From Martelella mediterranea DSM 17316 (GTDB lineage Bacteria; Pseudomonadota; Alphaproteobacteria; Rhizobiales; Rhizobiaceae): a DNA stretch of 64,000 nt. The stretch covers positions 124,001-188,000 of the forward strand of contig NZ_CP020331.1 in NCBI RefSeq assembly GCF_002043005.1, in the 5' to 3' direction. The notes beneath the pieces were generated by a model. The model was not told where the DNA came from, made no database searches, and saw only the letters and a list, made by a program, of their open reading frames with translations. Below, in pieces: positions 35,985-44,082 of this stretch (position 1 is its first letter; each line of letters begins with the position of its first letter). The translations under genes and the position numbers were made by a program.

Positions 35985-37022
35985 ATGAAAGCACTCGTCT
36001 ATAACGGACCTGGACAGAAGGACTGGGTCGAAAAGGAAAAACCCGGCATCCAGAAGCCCACCGACGTCATCGTCAAGATCACCAAGACGACCATTTGCGG
36101 CACTGATCTTCACATCCTCAAGGGCGATGTGCCGGCGGTGACGCCGGGCCGCACGCTCGGGCATGAGGGCGTCGGCGTTGTCGAGGAAGTCGGCAATGCC
36201 GTGGTCAACTTCAAGCCCGGCGATCCGGTGCTGATTTCCTGTGTGACCTCCTGCGGCAAATGCGCCAACTGCAAGCGCCAGCTTTACGCCCACTGCTCCG
36301 ATGGCGGCTGGATTCTGGGGCACCTGATCGATGGCACCCAGGCCGAGTATGTGCGCATTCCCCATGGCGACAATTCGCTCTATCCAATACCTGAGGATGC
36401 TGACGAAGAAGCGCTGGTGATGCTCTCCGACATCATGCCGACCGGCCTTGAGATCGGCGTCCAGTATGGCCGCGTAAAACCGGGTGACACGATCGCGATC
36501 GTCGGCGCCGGTCCCGTGGGCATGTCGGTGCTGCTGACATCGCAGTTCTATTCGCCGGGGCGGATCATCATGGTCGACATGGCCCCGGCCCGTCTCGAAC
36601 TGGCGAAACAGTTCGGCGCGACGGATACCGTTCAGGTCGGCTCCGAGGATGCAGTCGAGAAGATCATGGCGATGACCGACGGAAATGGCGTCGATGTCGC
36701 GATCGAGGCGGTCGGTGTGCCCGCGACCTTCGACATCTGCCAGAAGATCGTGTCCGCGGGTGGCAATATCGCCAATGTCGGCGTTCATGGCACGCCGGTG
36801 GAGCTGCATATCGAGGAGCTGTGGATCAAGAACATCAATATCTCGATGGGTCTCGTCAGCACCAACACCACCCCGATGCTGCTCAAGACGCTGGGCGCCG
36901 GCAAGGTCGATCCGGGCAGGCTGGTGACCCACCGCTTCGCGCTCGACAAGATCATCGATGCCTATGAGGTCTTCGGCAATGCCGCGCGCGAAAAGGCGAT
37001 GAAGGTCATCCTCAACGCGTGA
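35985..37022 (+). CDS. zinc-dependent secondary alcohol dehydrogenase (isopropanol type)
   Basis: A 345-residue medium-chain dehydrogenase. ICGTDLHILKGD carries the catalytic zinc cysteine, GHEGVGVV the histidine and glutamate, and CVTSCGKCANCKRQLYAHC the structural-zinc cysteines in part. The NAD(P) loop is IVGAGPVGMS. The acetone carboxylase genes and a shared operator make 2-propanol-to-acetone oxidation the most likely role. GGGAGGCATTCCG precedes the ATG. The stop codon directly abuts an IS256 remnant. Confidence 0.88.
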   Translation: MKALVYNGPGQKDWVEKEKPGIQKPTDVIVKITKTTICGTDLHILKGDVPAVTPGRTLGHEGVGVVEEVGNAVVNFKPGDPVLISCVTSCGKCANCKRQLYAHCSDGGWILGHLIDGTQAEYVRIPHGDNSLYPIPEDADEEALVMLSDIMPTGLEIGVQYGRVKPGDTIAIVGAGPVGMSVLLTSQFYSPGRIIMVDMAPARLELAKQFGATDTVQVGSEDAVEKIMAMTDGNGVDVAIEAVGVPATFDICQKIVSAGGNIANVGVHGTPVELHIEELWIKNINISMGLVSTNTTPMLLKTLGAGKVDPGRLVTHRFALDKIIDAYEVFGNAAREKAMKVILNA

Positions 37023-37192
37023 TCGGAACATCAGAAGCCGAGCCGATCTGGGCGGAGTTTCTGCGCAAGCTGACAAGGCGGGGCTGCGCGGCGTCAAACT
37101 CGTTGTTTCCTACGCCATGAGGGCATCAAGGCCGCCGTGTCGAAGGTGCTTTGCGCCGCCCGGCAGCGTTGCAGGGTTTATTTCATGCGTAA
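37023..37192 (+). pseudogene. IS256 family transposase central fragment
   Basis: Right after the adh stop, the plus strand reads IGTSEAEPIWAEFLRKL, then (frameshifted) RRGLRGVKLVVSYA and EGIKAAVSKVL, then ARQRCRVYFMRN, the conserved middle of IS256-type transposases. At least two single-base losses break the frame. It is an older fragment than the C-terminal piece at 28.1 kb, and ends where the Tn3-type repeat begins. Confidence 0.75.
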
Positions 37193-37194
37193 TA

Positions 37195-37661
37195 GGGGTC
37201 AGAACAAGATTTGCGAAGAATCGTACGCTAAGACGGAACGCAGCATGAACACGCTCTTGGAGGCGTAGAAACAACCAAAAATATCAGGGCGCGAGAAGCG
37301 GGCGTCAGGCGCCGCGACCTGATAGCAGTGCCTTCAACCCCTTGGGATAAAGGCGCGGCAATCCAGGGCGATCGTGCTCTTCCAAAGTATACCACCGTGC
37401 AACACCGGATGTGCCATCACTTTCATTGAACGTGATGGCCTGAAACGGGCAAAATCTGAAGGCAAGACACTCGGTCGCCCATCAACAATCAACGAGCAAC
37501 AGAAGCAAAGCGTGCGTGACGACCTTGCAAAAGAGATGAGTGTTTCGGCGATCGCCAGGAAATTTGGAACCAGTCGGCAGACCATCATGAGGGTCCGCGA
37601 TGAAGATTCACGGTCCGTTCGAGCTTAGCGTACGATTTTCTGCAAATCTTGTTCCGACCCC
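37195..37661. mobile_element. 467-bp Tn3-type mini-element with 38-bp inverted repeats
   Basis: GGGGTCAGAACAAGATTTGC… (37195-37232) and the complement of CTTAGCGTACG… (37624-37661) are 38-bp terminal repeats beginning GGGGTC and ending TACGCTAAG, the Tn3-family pattern; they differ at a few positions. Inside is only the C-terminal end of a resolvase gene. No 5-bp target duplication is seen (TAATA left, GACAA right). It resembles non-autonomous Tn3-derived elements mobilised in trans. Confidence 0.88.
37422..37628 (+). pseudogene. serine resolvase C-terminal remnant (TnpR)
   Basis: The frame encodes IERDGLKRAKSEGKTLGRPS and a Hin-type helix-turn-helix (SVSAIARKFGTSRQTIMRVRD), the DNA-binding end of Tn3-type resolvases. 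The catalytic N-terminal domain is missing. The stop lies inside the right terminal repeat, as in Tn3-family elements. Confidence 0.8.
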
Positions 37662-38073
37662 GACAAGGCAATTTCCCGCCAGGTGGAGATGCGCGAAGCT
37701 GGCGGTGTTCGGTTGCGGTCAACTCTTTGCGGTGAAGAAGAAACAGATTGGCGATCTGGACGTGAGTTGAGACGAAGCGTTGACATTGTCGCGCCGACTT
37801 GAAGCGCATCATTCGCCGCTCTCGGCTCCGTAGTGGCAGATGCGAATTCTCAGCCCGGTTGTTCAATCCCTTGTGCGAGCGATGTTCGACGCCCGGCATC
37901 AGCTCTGCCTTCGCGGCCGAATAGGAGCGCAGCTTGTCGGTTACCATTACACGCGGGGCGGTCCCTTGGTCCCTGAGCAGTTTTCTCATCAGACGAAGCG
38001 CTGCTGCCTTACTCCTTCGGCTTTGCAACAGGGCATCGAGGAGGTAACCGTTTTCATCGATGGCGCGATATAG
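37662..38073 (-). pseudogene. IS6 family transposase C-terminal fragment
   Basis: The minus strand reads YRAIDENGYLLDALLQSRRS, VMVTDKLRSYSAAKAELMPG, EHRSHKGLNNRAENSHLPL and RFVSTHVQIANLF, that is, the IS6 DDE domain from after the first aspartate to near the C-terminus. The N-terminal third is missing, replaced at about 38070 by a peptidase gene start. The other side abuts the Tn3-type repeat. Confidence 0.85.
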
Positions 38074-38267
38074 GTCAGGCTGTCGGTGGTGACCAGAGCG
38101 CCGACCAGACGCTCGCTCTGGTGCCAGACAAGCCTGGTGAAATAGGCAAGGCTGGTGGTCGAGCCCAGCAGCACCGCATCGGCGCCGGCGCCCTGCATGG
38201 CCGCGGGCAGGCGTTCAATCCGGCCCTTCCGTTCGTCTTTGCTGATCGGTTCGGGGCGGTTGGTCAT
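38074..38267 (-). pseudogene. Xaa-Pro peptidase (creatinase N-terminal) 5' remnant
   Basis: From an ATG at 38267 with GGAGAG upstream, the frame encodes RIERLPAAMQGAGADAVLLG, STTSLAYFTRLVWHQSER and ALVTTDSLTYIAP, the start of the creatinase/prolidase N-terminal domain. It is then cut by the IS6 fragment; the M24 metal-binding domain is lost. It is divergent from a peptide ABC operon that carries a different complete aminopeptidase P. Confidence 0.75.
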
Positions 38268-38349
38268 CGCAGCGTTCTCTCCGTCTTCACTCGATCAAAG
38301 ACCGCGATTTTTTCATTCACCAAACCCTCCTACTATATTTGTCGTCAGT

Positions 38350-38371
38350 TTGTCGACAATATCGTTGACAA
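38350..38371. promoter_or_regulatory. GntR-type operator before peptide ABC operon
   Basis: TTGTCGACAA is a 10-base palindrome followed by ATATCG and TTGACAA, giving overlapping TTGTC/GACAA arms. It fits the TNGTNNNACNA pattern of GntR/FCD operators. It lies in the divergent region between the peptidase remnant and the binding-protein gene; no matching regulator gene is adjacent. Confidence 0.55.
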
Positions 38372-38446
38372 GCTTTTCACAATCGCAAAAATTGCATCGG
38401 AAACCGACGAGCATGAACGTGACACCAAAAGAAAGGGAACAGTTCC

Positions 38447-40189
38447 ATGACTGCACTCACAGAAAGAAGACTGTTGAAACTCGCCGTCTCAATACTCGCC
38501 GCCTCCACCGCCACGGCGGCGCTTGCGGCATCGCCGCAGACGGGCGGAACGCTGAAGATCGTCGGAACCGCCGATATCGACCATTTCGATCCGACATCGG
38601 CCGCGCTCGTCACCTCGAACAATTTCCTGCGCGCCGTCAGCCGCCAATTGATCAGCTACGAGGCTTCGACCGATGACGATGCCCGCCTTCAACCGAAGGG
38701 CGATCTGGCGACAGAAGTTCCCCAGCCCACCAATGACGGGCTGACCTATACGTTTATCCTGCGCGACGGTGTTGCCTGGGATGCGCCGGACGGATCGCGC
38801 CCGATTGTCGCGGCCGACTTCGAGCGCGGCATGAAGCGCATGTGCAACCCCTCTCTCGGCTCGGCGGGTCTGACCTATTTCATCGATCTGATCGAAGGCA
38901 TGCGCACGTTCTGCGACGGTTTTGCCAAGGTCGAGCCGACGGCTGCCGCGATGAAGGATTACATCGAAAGCAACGATATTTCCGGTATCGAAACGCCGGA
39001 TGACAAGACCGTCGTCATCAACCTCACCGAAACGGCGGGCGATTTCGTCTATATGCTCTCGCTGCCGACGGCCGCGCCCGCGCCGGCCGAGGTGCTGGAT
39101 TACATGCCTGACGGCCCGGAATACCGCGAGAACTTCATCGCCTCCGGCCCCTACACCGTCGCAAGCTACGTGCCCGACAGCACCATCAAGCTGACGCGCA
39201 ACCCGGCGTGGACCGCCGATTCCGATCCGCTGCGCGGCGGCTATGTCGATAATATCGACATTACCTTCGGCATCCAGCCCGATGCGGCTATCCAGCAGCT
39301 TCAGGCCGGCGATGCGGACATGACCTATGACATCCTCATTCCGCCGGCGATCCTGCAGATGCTGACGGCAACCGGCGATGACAAGCTGACCACCATGTCG
39401 GTCGGCCGTACCTCCTTCCTGTGGTTCAACACGCTGACCGACAATAATGACGGCGCGCTGCGCGACCTGCGCATTCGCCAGGCCGTGCAATATGCCCTCG
39501 ACAAGGCAGCCATCGTCCAGCAGATGGGCGGACCGATGGTGGCGGCCCCGCAAAACGGCATTTTCGGTCCCGGCGTTCTGGGCTTCCACGAATTCGATCT
39601 CTATCCGAGCGAGAATGCCGCCGGCGACCCCGAAAAGGCGAAGGAACTGCTTACAGAGGCCGGCTATCCGGATGGCATCACGCTGAAAATGCCGTTCCGC
39701 AACCAGAATGCCGAACCGGCCATTGCCCAGACCATTCAGGCCAGCCTGAAAAAGGCCGGCATCGAGCTGGAACTGACGCCGGTCGCGCCGTCGGACTATT
39801 ATTCGAAGTTCATGACCAACCAGGAAAACACCAAGGCGGGTCTGTGGGACATCGCGCCGGTTGGCTGGTCGCCGGACTGGGTCGGCGGCGCAGCGCGCTC
39901 GGTGTTCCAGCCGCAGTTTACCTATAACGGCACGCACCAGACCTACAACTATGTCGATTACGACAACCCGAAGGCCAACGAGATCGCCACGCAGGCGATC
40001 AATGCGACCACGCCCGAAAAGGCGGCCGAGCTCTGGAGCCAGGTCGACGAACTGGTGATGCAGGATTCGCCGGTGGCGCCCTACACCACCGAAAACGTGA
40101 TCCTCTATCGCGGTCCCGCGGTCGAAAACTTCCAGCCCTACGCGCTTGGCGCCCAAGGCGACTGGACCAATGTCTGGTTGAACCGCTGA
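38447..40189 (+). CDS. peptide ABC substrate-binding protein (family 5, DppA-like)
   Basis: A 580-residue periplasmic binding protein. The signal peptide spans about residues 1-28, ending ATAALAASP. TGGTLKIVGTADIDHFDPTSA begins the family 5 fold, with LQPKGDLATEVPQPTNDGLTYTFILRDGV and a RQAVQYALDKAAIVQQ helix. It likely binds di- or oligopeptides, given the aminopeptidase P at the operon's end. It is slightly longer than typical DppA. Confidence 0.92.
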   Translation: MTALTERRLLKLAVSILAASTATAALAASPQTGGTLKIVGTADIDHFDPTSAALVTSNNFLRAVSRQLISYEASTDDDARLQPKGDLATEVPQPTNDGLTYTFILRDGVAWDAPDGSRPIVAADFERGMKRMCNPSLGSAGLTYFIDLIEGMRTFCDGFAKVEPTAAAMKDYIESNDISGIETPDDKTVVINLTETAGDFVYMLSLPTAAPAPAEVLDYMPDGPEYRENFIASGPYTVASYVPDSTIKLTRNPAWTADSDPLRGGYVDNIDITFGIQPDAAIQQLQAGDADMTYDILIPPAILQMLTATGDDKLTTMSVGRTSFLWFNTLTDNNDGALRDLRIRQAVQYALDKAAIVQQMGGPMVAAPQNGIFGPGVLGFHEFDLYPSENAAGDPEKAKELLTEAGYPDGITLKMPFRNQNAEPAIAQTIQASLKKAGIELELTPVAPSDYYSKFMTNQENTKAGLWDIAPVGWSPDWVGGAARSVFQPQFTYNGTHQTYNYVDYDNPKANEIATQAINATTPEKAAELWSQVDELVMQDSPVAPYTTENVILYRGPAVENFQPYALGAQGDWTNVWLNR

Positions 40190-40197
40190 CATTCGCC

Positions 40198-40253
40198 GCG
40201 GCCGCGCGCTGCGGCCGCCCTATGCAGACCGGCAGGCGGGGTCTCTCCGCCTG
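40198..40253 (+). promoter_or_regulatory. tandem GC hairpins after the peptide-binding gene
   Basis: GCGGCCGC (40198-40205) pairs with GCGGCCGC (40211-40218); CAGGCGG (40233-40239) pairs with CCGCCTG (40247-40253). The arrangement parallels the stems after the two sugar-binding genes and probably protects the upstream mRNA. Confidence 0.55.
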
Positions 40254-40280
40254 TTCCTGTTCCGTATTGGAGGCAGTTTA

Positions 40281-42140
40281 TTGACACCCATTCTCGACGT
40301 GCGCGACCTGACCGTCGAAATCCCGACCGAGGACGGCATCGTTCATGCGGTCAACAAGGTTTCCTTCCGCGTCGAGAAGGGCACGCTCTTCGGCATTGCC
40401 GGCGAATCCGGCTCGGGCAAAAGCGTGCTGACGCAGGCGATCATGGGCTTTCTGCCCAATGCCGAGATTTCAGGAAAGGCGACTTTCGAGGGCGAGGACC
40501 TGCTTAAGCTTTCGCCGCGACGGATGCGCGCCCTACGCGGCGCGCGCATCGGCATGATCTTCCAGGACCCGCTTTCCAGCCTCCATCCCTATTACACAAT
40601 CGGTGCGCAGATCGCCGAAATGATCCACACCCATGAAAGGGTCAGCCACAAGGCGGCGAGGATTCGAGTTATCGACATGCTGTCGCGCGTCGGCATCCGC
40701 GACGCCGAGCACCGTTACGACGATTATCCGCATCAGTTTTCCGGCGGCATGCGCCAGCGGGTGATGATCGCCATGGCATTGATCCTCAACCCGCCGCTGA
40801 TCATCGCCGACGAGCCGACGACAGCGCTCGATGTCACGGTGCAGGCACAGATCATCGCCCTGCTGGACGAGATGCGCCGCGAGCGCGGCACGACGGTGAT
40901 CATGATCACCCACGACCTGTCGCTGCTGTCGTCGATCGCCGACAGGGTCATGGTCATGTATGCCGGAAACCGGATGGAGCTCGGGCCGTCCGCGACCCTG
41001 TTTTCCGCTCCCGTGCACCCCTATACCGTCGGATTGCTGAACTCATCGCCGGCGCGATACACGCCCGGCTCCATGATCGAGCCAATCACCGGGCGCCCGC
41101 CCAGCCTGCTCGCGCCGCCCAAGGGCTGCGTTTTCCGCCCGCGCTGCGCCAAGGCCATGGATATCTGTACGCGGGTGCCGCCGCTGAGATTGTTTGACGA
41201 CGGCACCGAGGCGCTCTGCTGGAAAGAGAGCGAGGATCGGGCCGCGAGCGGAGCGCCGGCCATTACTGCCGAGACAGCCGAGGCGGCTACAGGCGAACGC
41301 ACGGCCATGATCGAGGCCGCCAATGTGCATCTGAGCTTTGAAACCGGCGGCGGCATGCGCGGCCTGCCGAAAGAGCTTCATGTGCTCAAGGGCATCGACC
41401 TGACGCTCTACAGGGGCGAGACCCTTGGTCTTGTCGGCGAATCCGGTTGCGGAAAATCGACTTTCGCGCGGGTGCTGGCAGGGCTTATCCCCGCCAGTTC
41501 CGGCGATGTCGTGGTCGAGGGCCAAAGGCTCGACGAGCTCTCCCATGCCGACTGGCGCGCCATGCGCAAACGCATCCAGCTCGTGTTTCAGGACCCCTTC
41601 GGCTCGCTCAATCCGCGCCGGCGGGTGAGTTCGATCATCGGCGACCCGTTCCGTATCCACAACGTCTGTTCCGGCGCGGAACGCAAGCGCCGCGTCCAGG
41701 CGCTGATGGAGCGCGTCGGCCTCAACCCGGAACATTACAACCGCTATCCTTCGGAATTTTCCGGCGGCCAGCGTCAGCGCATCGGCATCGCCCGCGCGCT
41801 TGCGCTTCATCCCGCCATCATCATCTTCGATGAACCGGTTTCCGCGCTCGACGTCTCGATTCAGGCGCAGATCCTCAACCTGATGCGCCATCTGCAACAG
41901 GACATGGGCCTCACCTACCTGTTCATTTCGCATGACCTGTCCGTGGTCCGCCATGTCTGCGACCGGATTGCCGTGATGAACAAGGGGCGCATCGTCGAAC
42001 TCGGTGCGGCCGAAGACATCTATGCCTCCCCGCGCGATCCCTATACCCGCGAGCTGATGGCCGCCTCCATGCATGAGGTTGCGGCCGGGGCATTGCCCGG
42101 GCGCAAGCTCATCGACAGCATCGGAGGAGAAGCCGCATGA
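40281..42140 (+). CDS. fused peptide ABC ATPases (DppD-DppF type)
   Basis: A 619-residue protein with two complete nucleotide-binding domains. The first (residues about 1-300) has GESGSGKS, FSGGMRQR and IADEPTTALD; the second (about 340-615) has GESGCGKS, FSGGQRQR and IFDEPVSALD. The oligopeptide-type C-terminal extension CVFRPRCAKAMDIC follows the first domain. The start is TTG at 40281 with GGAGG 7 bases upstream. The fusion replaces the usual separate DppD and DppF. Confidence 0.92.
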   Translation: MTPILDVRDLTVEIPTEDGIVHAVNKVSFRVEKGTLFGIAGESGSGKSVLTQAIMGFLPNAEISGKATFEGEDLLKLSPRRMRALRGARIGMIFQDPLSSLHPYYTIGAQIAEMIHTHERVSHKAARIRVIDMLSRVGIRDAEHRYDDYPHQFSGGMRQRVMIAMALILNPPLIIADEPTTALDVTVQAQIIALLDEMRRERGTTVIMITHDLSLLSSIADRVMVMYAGNRMELGPSATLFSAPVHPYTVGLLNSSPARYTPGSMIEPITGRPPSLLAPPKGCVFRPRCAKAMDICTRVPPLRLFDDGTEALCWKESEDRAASGAPAITAETAEAATGERTAMIEAANVHLSFETGGGMRGLPKELHVLKGIDLTLYRGETLGLVGESGCGKSTFARVLAGLIPASSGDVVVEGQRLDELSHADWRAMRKRIQLVFQDPFGSLNPRRRVSSIIGDPFRIHNVCSGAERKRRVQALMERVGLNPEHYNRYPSEFSGGQRQRIGIARALALHPAIIIFDEPVSALDVSIQAQILNLMRHLQQDMGLTYLFISHDLSVVRHVCDRIAVMNKGRIVELGAAEDIYASPRDPYTRELMAASMHEVAAGALPGRKLIDSIGGEAA

Positions 42141-43111
42141 GCGCCGTCACGCAGCATGACATCGAGGACGACGACAAGGACACAGTGGTCCAGCGCGGGC
42201 CGTTGGAACTGACGCTGAGACGACTTGTCCGCGACCGCGCCAGCCTAGCAGCCGCCTGCTTCATCGTGCTTCTGATCGCCTTTGCGCTTGCGGCACCGCT
42301 CGTGGCCGACATCACCGGACACTCGGCGATCGAGCAATATCGCCAGATCGGCATGAGCCCGATGGGTCTTCCCGTCGGCCCGAACCATGACTTCTGGCTG
42401 GGCGCCGATCATCTCGGCCGTGACGTTCTGGTGCGCCTTGCCTATGGCGCGCGCATCTCGCTGATTGTCGGCGTCGTCGCCTCGCTCGCCGCCGCCCTGA
42501 TCGGCATCACCATCGGCACGATTGCCGGTTTCGCCGGCGGCAAGGTCGATATGGTGCTGAGCCGGATCATGGATCTGGTGATGAGCGTCCCGTTTCTTCT
42601 GTGCGCGCTGGCCCTCGTCTCGGTTTTCGGGCCGAGCCTGTCGCTCAGCATCGGTGTGATCGTGTTCTTCTCCTGGACCACAATGGGCCGCGTGATCCGC
42701 GCCGAAGTCACCTCGCTGCGCCGCCGGGAATTCGTTGCCGCCAGCCGCTCACTCGGGGCCGGACCGGTCTCGATCGTGCTGCGCGATATCCTGCCCAATC
42801 TTTCCGTTCCGATCATCGTCTACACGACCATGATGATACCGACCGCCATCGTCTTCGAGGCCACGCTTTCCTTCCTCGGCCTCGGCATCGTGCCGCCAAC
42901 GCCGAGTTGGGGCGGCATGCTGGCCGATGCCTCGGCCAACTCGATCTATCTGGTCGCCTGGTGGCTGGTGGTGTTTCCGGGGCTGGCGCTGCTTCTGACC
43001 ACGCTGTCCTTCAACATTCTCGGCGACGGGTTGCGCGATGCGCTTGATCCGAAAGCGCGGCCGGTGCGCCGGTCGTTCCTCAAACGGCTGAAGAAGGAGG
43101 CGCGCCCATGA
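42137..43111 (+). CDS. peptide ABC permease (DppC-like)
   Basis: A 324-residue permease with an N-terminal polar tail (about 35 residues), six hydrophobic segments and an EAA-type loop (RRREFVAASRSLGAGPVSIVLRDILPN in outline). HPLGTDHLGRDV-type residues appear as WLGADHLGRDVLVR, typical of DppC/OppC. It overlaps the ATPase stop by four bases and the next permease start by four. Confidence 0.92.
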   Translation: MSAVTQHDIEDDDKDTVVQRGPLELTLRRLVRDRASLAAACFIVLLIAFALAAPLVADITGHSAIEQYRQIGMSPMGLPVGPNHDFWLGADHLGRDVLVRLAYGARISLIVGVVASLAAALIGITIGTIAGFAGGKVDMVLSRIMDLVMSVPFLLCALALVSVFGPSLSLSIGVIVFFSWTTMGRVIRAEVTSLRRREFVAASRSLGAGPVSIVLRDILPNLSVPIIVYTTMMIPTAIVFEATLSFLGLGIVPPTPSWGGMLADASANSIYLVAWWLVVFPGLALLLTTLSFNILGDGLRDALDPKARPVRRSFLKRLKKEARP

Positions 43112-44067
43112 CCCGTTATCTGATCCAGCGGATCGGCTTTGCCGTCCTCATCCTGTTTTCGCTGAGCGTCTTCGTCTTCGTGCTGTTTTTCGTGGCGCCC
43201 GGCGACCCCGCCCGCATGATCGCCGGCGACAAGGCGACGGAAACCCAGCTTGCGCAGATCCGCTCCAATCTCGGGCTCGATCAGCCAATCTACGTGCAGT
43301 ACGGTAAATTCATCGCCAAGGCGGCAACCGGCGATCTCGGCTTTTCCTACCGCAACCAGCAGCCGGTAACGGAACTGATCGTGCGCCGCCTGCCCGCCAC
43401 CATCTCGCTGGTCATCGGCGGCGTTATTTTCTGGCTGGCGCTCGGCATTCCCATCGGCATCATGTCGGCGCGGTTTCCCGGCGGCTTCCGCGACCGTCTG
43501 GGGCAAGGCTTCATCCTGCTGGGCCTGTCCTTCCCGACCTTCGTGCTTGGCATGCTGTCGCTCTATGTCTTTTATTTCCTGCCGCGCAAGGCCGGTTTCA
43601 TGCTGTTTCCGCCCGGCGGCTACAAGCCGTTTCTCGACGATCCGGTCACATGGGCATGGCACCTGTTCCTGCCGTGGACGACGCTGGCGCTGGTCACGGC
43701 CGCCATCTATGCCCGCCTGACCCGCGGAAAGCTGATCGAGGTGCTCGGCGAGGACTATATCCGCACCGCTCGCGCCAAGGGACTTTCGGAGGCGAAGGTG
43801 GTCTACAAGCACGGCCTGCGCGCCACGTTGACGCCGCTGATCACCCAGCTTGGCGCCGATATCGCGCTGCTTCTGGGCGGCGTCATCGTCATCGAGCAGA
43901 TCTACGGGCTGCAGGGCGTCGGCGCGCTGGCCGTGCAGTCGGTGCGCAATCTCGACCGGCCCGTGATCATCGGCGTTGTGCTGATGGGCGGTTTCTTCAT
44001 CGTGATCACCAATATCATTGTCGACCTGCTTTACGCCGTTCTCGACCCGCGCGTGCGCGGGGCCTGA
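43108..44067 (+). CDS. peptide ABC permease (DppB-like)
   Basis: A 319-residue permease of the DppB/OppB group. The N-terminal helix (RIGFAVLILFSLSVFVFVLFFVAPGDPARM) with PGDP is characteristic, and the cytoplasmic loop has YIRTARAKGLSEAKVVYKHGLR. Order of permeases (C before B) is reversed from E. coli dpp. Confidence 0.92.
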   Translation: MTRYLIQRIGFAVLILFSLSVFVFVLFFVAPGDPARMIAGDKATETQLAQIRSNLGLDQPIYVQYGKFIAKAATGDLGFSYRNQQPVTELIVRRLPATISLVIGGVIFWLALGIPIGIMSARFPGGFRDRLGQGFILLGLSFPTFVLGMLSLYVFYFLPRKAGFMLFPPGGYKPFLDDPVTWAWHLFLPWTTLALVTAAIYARLTRGKLIEVLGEDYIRTARAKGLSEAKVVYKHGLRATLTPLITQLGADIALLLGGVIVIEQIYGLQGVGALAVQSVRNLDRPVIIGVVLMGGFFIVITNIIVDLLYAVLDPRVRGA

Positions 44068-44082
44068 CGGCCGGGAAATTCC

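Noticed and set aside
38489..40192. 567-codon open frame on the minus strand
   Set aside because: Antisense to the peptide-binding protein, which has a signal peptide and clear family features.
41043..42074. 343-codon open frame on the minus strand
   Set aside because: Antisense to the second ATPase domain, which has complete ABC motifs.
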